Below, one piece after another: positions 1 through 5,506 of a stretch of 9,666 nt of DNA. The stretch comes from Actinomycetes bacterium. Its GTDB lineage: Bacteria > Actinomycetota > Thermoleophilia > Solirubrobacterales > 70-9. Location: NCBI GenBank assembly GCA_023434465.1, contig JAEYSQ010000115.1:1-9666 (forward strand). The letters run 5' to 3'. The position numbers were made by a program, and so were the translations under genes. Below the pieces are notes generated by a model. The model was not told where the DNA came from, searched no databases, and worked only from the letters and a program-made list of their open reading frames with translations. Position 1 is the stretch's first letter. Every line of letters begins with the position of its first letter.

Positions 1-272
1 CCGATCCGGCCGGATTTCGCGACGCCATCGGTCGCGCGGATCTTCTGTTCGAGCGGCGGCGTGATGATGCTGCCCTGAAGGGTGCGCTGACCGTCGACGC
101 TGTAGACGAGCACGGGGGCGGACTGGCGTTCGATCGCTCCGATGAAGGAGGTGATCAGACCGGACTGGATCGCCTGCTGCGCGAGGATCAAAAGCACCAG
201 CAGTCCGATCGCGGCGATCAACAGACCGAACCGGACCTTGGCACGTCGCATTTCACGCAGGGCAAGAAACAT
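1..272 (-). CDS. ABC transporter permease, FtsX/MacB type (N-terminal part, runs off the left edge)
   Basis: About 90 codons are readable from an ATG at 272 to the window edge without a stop. The protein opens with MFLALREMRRAKVRFGLL, a short basic cytoplasmic segment followed by one strongly hydrophobic helix at residues 15-31, then a soluble part (from QSGLITSFIGAIERQ). This is the usual start of MacB/FtsX-family permeases, whose first membrane helix is followed by a large extracytoplasmic domain. Such permeases work with a separate ATPase to move substrates or transmit force across the membrane; the substrate cannot be told here. The ATPase is not directly upstream: the preceding gene is the rifamycin phosphotransferase, 123 bp away on the same strand. 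I see no clear Shine-Dalgarno before the ATG; an internal ATG at 251 would still keep the helix. Family is likely; operon membership is unknown. Confidence 0.75.
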   Translation of the reverse strand, partial: MFLALREMRRAKVRFGLLIAAIGLLVLLILAQQAIQSGLITSFIGAIERQSAPVLVYSVDGQRTLQGSIITPPLEQKIRATDGVAKSGRI

Positions 273-347
273 CAGACAGGGGTCAGCGGCGTGCGCCGGT
301 CGGCGGAGCCTTGAGGGAGAAAGAGGGCACCAGAGAGATCGTATCCC

Positions 348-376
348 GCCGGGGTCACTTCAAACACCACCCCGGC
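348..376 (-). terminator. Inverted repeat downstream of the rifamycin phosphotransferase gene
   Basis: Perfect 8-bp arms, gccggggt at 348-355 and accccggc at 369-376, enclose a 13-nt loop about 20 bp after the phosphotransferase stop codon. A second, weaker repeat (ggcacc 374-379 with ggtgcc 391-396) touches the stop itself. Neither is followed by a T-tract on the minus strand, so this may be a transcript-end or stabilising hairpin, not a classical intrinsic terminator. A TACGAT at 338-343 (minus) could be a weak -10 for the permease. Confidence 0.3.
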
Positions 377-395
377 ACCCGCGACTTTACGGTGC

Positions 396-2918
396 CTAGA
401 GGATTTCGACCCACCCTTCGGTTCCGTTGAGCCGGATCAGTTGGCCATCCCGAATCAGGCTGGTTGCGTTCTCGAGTCCGACCACGGCGGGCAGGCCGTA
501 CTCGCGGGCGACGACCGCCCCGTGGGTCATCAGGCCACCGACCTCGGTTACCAGTCCGGCCGCGCGGAGGAAGACCGGCGACCAGCTCGGGTCGGTGAAG
601 GCGGTGACCAGGATCTCGTCCGGCTCCAGATCCGCCTCGCTCACCCGGTGGACGACCCGTGCCCGGCCCTCGACCGTGCCGCTGGAAACTGCCAGCCCTG
701 CGAGCGCGCCGGCGGGCAGATCGTCGCGGCGGTAGGCCCCGTTCAGCACCTCGCCTTCCGAGGTCATGACCCGCGGCGGCCGGAGCGCAAGGTTCGACTC
801 GTACTCCCGCTTTCGCCGCTCGATCAGGTCCCGGTCGACGGGATCTCCGGAGACCACTTGCCGTAGCTCCCCGAAGTCAAGAAAGAAGATGTCATCCGGC
901 CGGTCGATCCGTCCCGCGGCCGCCTGCCGTCCCGCTTCCCGGAGCAAGGCCTTCTTGTAAATGAAGTAGCGGCGGATCATCGCGAACTTCGGGTACTCCC
1001 GGTAGCCGGTGAAGGCCCGAAGCAGGCCGATCCGGCGGCGGGCCTGTTCCGCCTTCCGCTCGCCGTCGGGAAGTTCGCGAAGCCGGCGCAGCAGGCTCCG
1101 CTCCTTTTCCTCGGCGGCCCGTAGGCCGCGCTCGATCTGTCGCTTCGCCGCGCCCGGTTCAGCGTGGCGAACATTCTGCAGGATCAGCGGCAGGATCTCC
1201 AGCGGCCGCTCGCTCCAGCGGATCCGGGTGATGTCGATCTCACCGACGCAGCGGGAGCCGTAGCGTTCCAGGAATTCGTCGATCGCCTGGCGCGCCTCCT
1301 TGCCACCCTCGTACTGCTCCATCCGGTTCAGGAAGTCGTCCTCATCGGTCTCTTCGAGGTACAGGACGAGTTGCCGATGGGGCCGGATCACGTCGGCCAC
1401 TTCAAGCAGTCGCAGCCCCATCTCGGCGGCCGGATTCCCGGAAACCGACTGCACGACACCGTCAGCCGCATTGACCTCCCCCAGCCACTCCTTCATCTTC
1501 CGATTCAGCCACGCGGTGGCTTCCAGGGTCGGCACGATCAGCCGCATGCTCTCCGGATCGAACAGGTTCGCCCGAAGCACCTCGATGTCGGCCTCGATGA
1601 AATCGATCAGTCCGGACCCGGTGTTGCCTTCGATCTCCTCCTCCAGTTCCGCGATCGAAGCCTCGTACGTTTCGACCAGGGCGGCCGTGATCGCCGGGTC
1701 CGCGGTCACCGGATCGTCGGGTTTCGCCGGCGACCCGGGACCGACAGCCGGTTCTCCGTTCCCGGGCGGGGACGGCACGAAACCTCGCTCGATGACGGTC
1801 GCCAGCGCGTCACCGATCAGCGGGTCGGACTCGGCGAGCGCGGCGAGGACCCCGGCGCGGCCGGCCGGCGAAGCGATCGTCTCCGCTACATCCACGAACA
1901 GCCGATTGCCCGCCACGAATATCTCGCGGGGCGTGGTCATTTCCCAGAAGGAAATCCCGAGCGGCTTCATGGCGTCGGTCATCATCTGCTGGTGGCCGAC
2001 CGACACGTAGACGTGCGGCCCGTCGTCCGTGACCGCCGGCACGGGATAGAGCGTGGTGATCGGTCGGCTCTGGACGAATGCGAACCGGCCGTCGGCAAGG
2101 CACCACTCGATGTCCTGCGGACGGCCGAAATGTGACTCGATCAAGCGACCCAACCGGGCAAGTTCGTGAACCTGTCCGGTACCCAGCACCGGAGTTCCGC
2201 GTACCTCGCCCTTCACTTCCCGCCCGTTGACGCTGTAGCTGTCGGGGATCACCCGGCCCGAGACGAACTCCTCGCCGAGCCCCGCGACCGCTTCGATCGC
2301 GATGACTTTTCGGTTCGAGGTGGCGGGGTCGGCGGTGAACATCACGCCGGCCGCTTTCGCCGCGACCATTTCCTGGACCACCACGCCCATCGCGGGAACC
2401 TGGTCGGTCAGGCCGTTGCGCAACCGGTAGTTCAAAGCCCGCTCGGTGAAAAGTGAGGCCCAGCAACGCTTCACGTGCTCGAGGACCGCGTCGGGGCCGA
2501 CGACATCGAGGTAGCTCTCGTGCTGGCCGGCGAAGGAAGATCCGGCCCGGTCCTCGTCGATCGCACTCGACCGGACGGCCAGCCGGGCTCCCTCACCGAG
2601 TTCCCCCACGGCCCGCACGATCACCCCCTCGATCTCTCCCGGGATCGGTGCCGCCAGGACGGCCGCTCTCAGTCCGGCGCCGAGGCTGAGCAGCTCGTCC
2701 GTGTCTCCGACCCCGAACCGGGCCAGTCGCCGGGGCAGTTCCGCCACCGGTCCCGATTCGCCCACCACCTGGCGCCAGGCCTCCGTCGTCACGCAGAAGC
2801 CGGGAGGAACCTCGATCCCGTCGATCCGCGAAAGCTCACCCAACGAAGCTCCCTTGCCCCCGACCAGCGCGACCTCCCCGGCACCGGTTTCGTTCAGTTT
2901 CAGCACATGACGATCCAT
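396..2918 (-). CDS. rph: Rifamycin (rifampin) phosphotransferase, PEP-synthase-like
   Basis: The 840-residue protein should phosphorylate the C21 hydroxyl of rifamycins in the cytoplasm, using ATP and releasing AMP and phosphate, which inactivates the drug. The order is an N-terminal ATP-grasp domain (about 1-295), a large mostly helical middle domain (about 300-730) and a C-terminal swivelling phosphohistidine domain (about 745-840). Visible residues are K22 in GGKGASLGE, R116 in RSS, GVMFTADP near 191, E271 in QDIEWC, QSRPITTLYP at 283-292, and catalytic His799 in GGLMTHGAVVAREYGLP. The segment SVGHQQMMTDAMKPLG at 306-321 closely matches the rifamycin-binding domain as I recall it from Listeria RPH. 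Length fits RPH (about 865), and the PEP-synthase TIM barrel is absent. The ATG has an AAGGTGG ribosome site at 2923-2929. Compared with my memory of Listeria RPH, about 25 residues are missing near 232-250. Drug specificity is inferred from homology. Confidence 0.9.
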   Translation of the reverse strand: MDRHVLKLNETGAGEVALVGGKGASLGELSRIDGIEVPPGFCVTTEAWRQVVGESGPVAELPRRLARFGVGDTDELLSLGAGLRAAVLAAPIPGEIEGVIVRAVGELGEGARLAVRSSAIDEDRAGSSFAGQHESYLDVVGPDAVLEHVKRCWASLFTERALNYRLRNGLTDQVPAMGVVVQEMVAAKAAGVMFTADPATSNRKVIAIEAVAGLGEEFVSGRVIPDSYSVNGREVKGEVRGTPVLGTGQVHELARLGRLIESHFGRPQDIEWCLADGRFAFVQSRPITTLYPVPAVTDDGPHVYVSVGHQQMMTDAMKPLGISFWEMTTPREIFVAGNRLFVDVAETIASPAGRAGVLAALAESDPLIGDALATVIERGFVPSPPGNGEPAVGPGSPAKPDDPVTADPAITAALVETYEASIAELEEEIEGNTGSGLIDFIEADIEVLRANLFDPESMRLIVPTLEATAWLNRKMKEWLGEVNAADGVVQSVSGNPAAEMGLRLLEVADVIRPHRQLVLYLEETDEDDFLNRMEQYEGGKEARQAIDEFLERYGSRCVGEIDITRIRWSERPLEILPLILQNVRHAEPGAAKRQIERGLRAAEEKERSLLRRLRELPDGERKAEQARRRIGLLRAFTGYREYPKFAMIRRYFIYKKALLREAGRQAAAGRIDRPDDIFFLDFGELRQVVSGDPVDRDLIERRKREYESNLALRPPRVMTSEGEVLNGAYRRDDLPAGALAGLAVSSGTVEGRARVVHRVSEADLEPDEILVTAFTDPSWSPVFLRAAGLVTEVGGLMTHGAVVAREYGLPAVVGLENATSLIRDGQLIRLNGTEGWVEIL

Positions 2919-2936
2919 GGACCCACCTTCCCGGAA

Positions 2937-2952
2937 TCGACCCGGTCGACCC
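2937..2952. promoter_or_regulatory. Repeat and palindrome in the rph 5' region
   Basis: The heptamer tcgaccc occurs twice, at 2937-2943 and 2946-2952, and ggtcgacc at 2944-2951 is a perfect 8-bp palindrome. The group lies just upstream of the phosphotransferase ribosome site. It could be an operator or part of the mRNA leader. The evidence is only the repeat itself; such short GC-rich repeats also arise by chance. Confidence 0.25.
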
Positions 2953-3028
2953 CGTATTCGTTACCGCCTGCGTCAGCGCGATGCACGAGTATGGGGCATG
3001 AAAAAAGGTCTCATGAGCGCTCCAGCCC

Positions 3029-3037
3029 TGATATATT
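3029..3037 (+). promoter_or_regulatory. Extended -10 promoter reading toward the cupin gene
   Basis: The string tgatatatt fits an extended -10 element, TGnTATATT, in an AT-rich patch of an otherwise GC-rich region. No good -35 hexamer lies 16-19 bp upstream, which an extended -10 can compensate for. A start of transcription near 3043-3045 would put two hairpins, the second a terminator, at the head of the transcript. Just upstream are two overlapping palindromes, ctcatgag (3010-3017) and gagcgctc (3015-3022), possible protein sites. Confidence 0.45.
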
Positions 3038-3043
3038 CTGGGT

Positions 3044-3107
3044 CCGGCGGGAAGATCACCGCCCCGCACCAGATCCAGTCGGCCGTCCTTTCCCGGGCGG
3101 CCTTTTT
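3044..3107 (+). ncRNA. Candidate small RNA or attenuated leader RNA
   Basis: From the predicted start near 3044 the transcript would form hairpin 1 (ggcgg 3046-3050 with ccgcc 3059-3063, loop gaagatca), a 17-nt single-stranded linker, and then the terminator hairpin with its T-run ending at 3107. No ORF on the plus strand precedes the terminator, so what it stops must be a short RNA of about 64 nt or a leader of the cupin gene. I cannot match it to a known riboswitch class; the loops do not carry the ACGR motifs of mini-ykkC RNAs. Confidence 0.4.
3081..3107 (+). terminator. Intrinsic terminator or attenuator upstream of the cupin gene
   Basis: An 8-bp stem (ggccgtcc 3081-3088 with gggcggcc 3095-3102, one G-U pair), a 6-nt loop and five Ts at 3103-3107 make a canonical Rho-independent terminator on the plus strand. 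The right arm can instead pair with downstream ggcc (3111-3114) and gccc (3118-3121) across a 3-nt bulge. That gives a competing antiterminator-like fold just before the cupin ribosome site. Confidence 0.65.
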
Positions 3108-3141
3108 CGTGGCCTCAGCCCACCTCGAGGACGGAGAGACC

Positions 3142-3150
3142 AAAGGTAGG
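3142..3150 (+). promoter_or_regulatory. Ribosome binding site fixing the GTG start of the cupin gene
   Basis: The string aaaggtagg ends 8 nt before the GTG at 3159. It is the only purine-rich site in the right place, and it supports this non-ATG start. Confidence 0.6.
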
Positions 3151-3158
3151 GTTCGGCT

Positions 3159-3539
3159 GTGGCGAACTGGAAAAAGACGAATTTCAATCAGGTACGGGAC
3201 GTAAGTCCGGATGACGTGCCGATCGAGTGGCGATTCACCCGCAACGAACTTGAATCACCCGAACTCGGAGTGAGCCGGTTCACCTACGAGCCGGGTGCCC
3301 GCATGCCGTGGGCCCACCGGCACAAGCTCCAGGAGGAAGCCTACGTCGTGGTCGCCGGCTCCGGCCGGGCCCGGCTCGACGACGAGGATGTCGAACTGAA
3401 GGCCTGGGATGTCTTGCGCGTAGCGCCTGCGGTCATCCGCACCTTCGAAGCGGGACCCGACGGGCTGGACATCATCTGCATCGGGGGCCGCAAACCGGAG
3501 GGTCCGGACGCCGAGAGGTTTCCCGATCCCTGGGCCTGA
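3159..3539 (+). CDS. Small single-domain cupin protein
   Basis: The 126-residue protein is one cupin barrel. The first cupin motif is clear: G46, H53, H55, E60 and G67 in PGARMPWAHRHKLQEEAYVV. The second motif (about 83-96, WDVLRVAPAVIRTF) is degenerate, with Val and Thr/Arg where Gly and the metal-binding His normally sit, so a bound metal would have three ligands instead of four. Cupins of this sort range from isomerases to dioxygenases to sugar or effector binders; no substrate can be assigned. There is no signal peptide, so it should be cytoplasmic. It starts at GTG behind a good ribosome site, downstream of a terminator-bearing leader, and is followed 48 bp later by the VOC gene on the same strand. 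The fold is near certain, the function open. Confidence 0.85.
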   Translation: MANWKKTNFNQVRDVSPDDVPIEWRFTRNELESPELGVSRFTYEPGARMPWAHRHKLQEEAYVVVAGSGRARLDDEDVELKAWDVLRVAPAVIRTFEAGPDGLDIICIGGRKPEGPDAERFPDPWA

Positions 3540-3540
3540 A

Positions 3541-3560
3541 CCCGGATTTCCTAAACCGGG
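3541..3560 (+). repeat. Intergenic hairpin between the cupin and VOC genes
   Basis: The arms cccgg (3541-3545) and ccggg (3556-3560), extended by ttt/aaa around one bulged A, form a tight stem-loop starting directly after the cupin stop. It is followed by aaagcccccatataagg and not by a T-run, so it looks more like an mRNA-processing or stabilising element than a terminator. Confidence 0.35.
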
Positions 3561-3587
3561 AAAGCCCCCATATAAGGTGATCTTCTG

Positions 3588-4022
3588 ATGGCTCTCCGGA
3601 TGGACAACGTAGGCATCGTGGTCGAGGATCTCGAAGCGGCGGTCGCGTTCTTTCTCGAACTCGGTCTCGAACTTGAGATGCAGACCGTCGTCGAAGGCGA
3701 GTGGGCCGGTCAGGTCACTGGCCTCGGCTATCAGCGCGTCGAGATCGCCATGATGCGCACCCCGGACGGTCATAACCGTCTCGAGCTCTCCCGCTTCATC
3801 GAACCCGAAGTGATCGCCGACCACCGCAACGCCCCGGTCAATTCGCTCGGTTACCTCCGCACGATGTTCGCGGTCGACGACATCGACGACACGCTCGCCC
3901 GCCTCGAGAAGCTCGGCGCGGAAATGGTCAGCCCCGAGGTGATCCAGTATGAAGACGCGTATCGGCTCTGTTACATCCGCGGTCCCGAGGGGCTGCTGAT
4001 CGCGCTCGCCCAGAAGCTCTGA
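3588..4022 (+). CDS. VOC-superfamily (glyoxalase/bleomycin-resistance fold) protein
   Basis: The 144-residue protein has the two beta-alpha-beta-beta-beta modules of the VOC fold. Module 1 starts at DNVGIVVEDLEAAVAFF (6-22) and ends near LELSRF (65-70); module 2 starts at YLRTMFAVDDIDDTLARL (89 on) and ends at GPEGLLIALAQKL. Of the four usual metal-ligand positions only E66 is kept. Asn7 replaces the first His, Arg/Thr (91/92) the second, and Ala139 the last Glu. From memory, many actinobacterial members of this subgroup look the same, so it is probably not a metal-dependent glyoxalase I; substrate binding or a metal-free reaction is more likely. The ATG follows aaggtg at 3574-3579. It may be cotranscribed with the cupin gene, and its stop lies 5 bp from that of the convergent secreted-protein gene. 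Confidence 0.85.
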   Translation: MALRMDNVGIVVEDLEAAVAFFLELGLELEMQTVVEGEWAGQVTGLGYQRVEIAMMRTPDGHNRLELSRFIEPEVIADHRNAPVNSLGYLRTMFAVDDIDDTLARLEKLGAEMVSPEVIQYEDAYRLCYIRGPEGLLIALAQKL

Positions 4023-4027
4023 GCGCG

Positions 4028-5506
4028 CTACCGTTTCTTCGGGCACTTGCCCAGGTTGGAGCTCCGGAACGCTCTGGCGTTCGCGAAGTACCGCAGTTTC
4101 GGCAGGTAGGGACCGATCACCTTGGCTTCGTCGCCGGGCGTTGAGGTCAGCTGAATCGCGTTCCTGAAGCTCTTCGAGGGCAGCATATTCCTGATCTGGA
4201 ACCAGCCGAAGTCCCGGTCGAGGTCGCCGTCACCGGTCCGGCTCCATTGGACCCAGGCCTTGCCGCAGGCGTAGCGCGCGGTGGCCGGCCGATCGGCTGT
4301 CCGGCTGACCACGATCGTGTAGAAGCGCTTGCGGTTGGTCGGTACCTGCTGGTCGAAGGCGCAGTCGGTCACTCTCGTGCTTTGCGGAGCCTCGTTCATG
4401 CAGAAACTCGTGTAGCGGACCTGCCCTTCGCCCATCTTCCGGTTGCCGCGAAGGGTCTTCGGTGAGATGGGTAGCTTGCCGCGGAAGACGGCCACTTTGC
4501 CGAAGTGGCGGTTGAGCGCCGTGCGGACGTAGGCGTTGTGGACGTTGGGGAAGAACCCGCCGGAGGCAGCGCGGGCCGGCGGCGGAAAGACCGCTCCCGG
4601 CGCATCGTCCCCGGTCCAGAGCTGAAGCAGGTAGCGGCGGTCGTATTGGGCCCGCCACTCGGCCTTGCGAGTCGCCGGGAACCCGGCGGGAACGTCGCGG
4701 GGAACCGAGGTCAGACCGGCGAAGACGTTGACCGGGGCGATGAGCTGATCGGGGTAGCGCATCGCCCGGTAGGTCTCGGTGCTGATCAGCAGCGCCCCGG
4801 GATCGGGCACCCGGGTGCGGCCCAGCGTCTTCGACTCGGAGTCGACCGCATCACACAGCGCCTGTCCCTTGAGGACGGTCCCGTCGGCCAGGGTCAAGGT
4901 CGGCTTCGGCAGGCCCACCCCGCCGGTCAGGTCGGTCCCCTTGTCCGGCACGTAGACGCGCCACATCAGCAGGTCCAGCTCGAAAGTCTCGGATCCCTGC
5001 TTCTCGGTGATCGGCCCTTGCTCGGGAACTACATAGAGCGAGTTGCGGCGAGGTTCACCCTGGAAGGCCTGCAGCGGGAAACCGGGGTTCTTCTCGTGGA
5101 TCACGTCGATCCTGAAGTTGCGCTTCCGGGCCTTGCGTGACGCTCCCGGACGGAAGGGATTGACTGATCCTTTGAGCGGCTTCAGCTGGTAGTCGGCCAG
5201 GCCGTCCACACCGCGGCCGAGGATGTCGTAGGTCTGGATCGCCGCGTAGCGGGCATGCGGGAAGCGACCGGTCAGGGTGAGCTTCGAACCGGGTGGCCGG
5301 CGAAAACCAGCCGCCCAGTATGTCGCGCCCGCGTCCGGGTAGGCGATGTTGAAGTCGTTGACCCCGAACGCCCCGTAGTTCCAGAAGCAGGTGCTGTAGC
5401 GGCCGTCGACCATGTCGCCCTTGCCCGCGGTCGCCACCGAGGGCACGACGGAAAGTGCCGCAGCCAGAGCGAGAGCGACGAGTGTGAAGCCGGCCCGGAA
5501 ACTCAT
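4028..5506 (-). CDS. Exported six-cysteine protein, second gene of a paralogous pair
   Basis: The product has 492 residues. A Sec signal peptide (h-region about 7-22) should be cleaved after ATA at residue 27. The mature part has six Cys: CFW at 40, ALCDAV, SFC, DCAF, ACG and GKC near the end. Each has a counterpart in the upstream paralog, as do YPDAG, RPPGSKLTL, NPF, GLPKPTLTLADGT, DCAFDQQVP, DRPA and IGPYLPK. All Cys conserved and no others suggests three disulfides in a folded extracytoplasmic protein. There is no C-terminal anchor, sortase motif or lipobox. I do not recognise the family or see a catalytic motif, so the function is unknown. It overlaps the upstream gene by ATGA (5503-5506), a sign of translational coupling, so the two products are probably made in similar amounts. 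Confidence 0.8.
   Translation of the reverse strand: MSFRAGFTLVALALAAALSVVPSVATAGKGDMVDGRYSTCFWNYGAFGVNDFNIAYPDAGATYWAAGFRRPPGSKLTLTGRFPHARYAAIQTYDILGRGVDGLADYQLKPLKGSVNPFRPGASRKARKRNFRIDVIHEKNPGFPLQAFQGEPRRNSLYVVPEQGPITEKQGSETFELDLLMWRVYVPDKGTDLTGGVGLPKPTLTLADGTVLKGQALCDAVDSESKTLGRTRVPDPGALLISTETYRAMRYPDQLIAPVNVFAGLTSVPRDVPAGFPATRKAEWRAQYDRRYLLQLWTGDDAPGAVFPPPARAASGGFFPNVHNAYVRTALNRHFGKVAVFRGKLPISPKTLRGNRKMGEGQVRYTSFCMNEAPQSTRVTDCAFDQQVPTNRKRFYTIVVSRTADRPATARYACGKAWVQWSRTGDGDLDRDFGWFQIRNMLPSKSFRNAIQLTSTPGDEAKVIGPYLPKLRYFANARAFRSSNLGKCPKKR

Noticed and set aside
1164..2135. 323-codon open frame on the plus strand
   Set aside because: It lies wholly inside the phosphotransferase gene on the other strand. 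Its sequence is a low-complexity mix of Arg, Gly, Asp and Pro with no motif, as expected for a GC-rich shadow frame.
396..2918. Annotation as phosphoenolpyruvate synthase (ppsA)
   Set aside because: The C-terminal PEP-binding TIM barrel is missing and the middle domain matches the rifamycin-binding domain of RPH. The His domain is at the extreme C-terminus instead of in the middle.
3044..3107. Known riboswitch such as mini-ykkC (guanidine-III)
   Set aside because: There are two hairpins, but their loops (gaagatca and tttccc) lack the conserved ACGR motifs, and the second is a plain terminator.
3255..4046. 263-codon open frame on the minus strand
   Set aside because: It is opposite the cupin and VOC genes, both of which have clear domain motifs and ribosome sites. 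This frame has no recognisable domain and spans the gap between the two genes.
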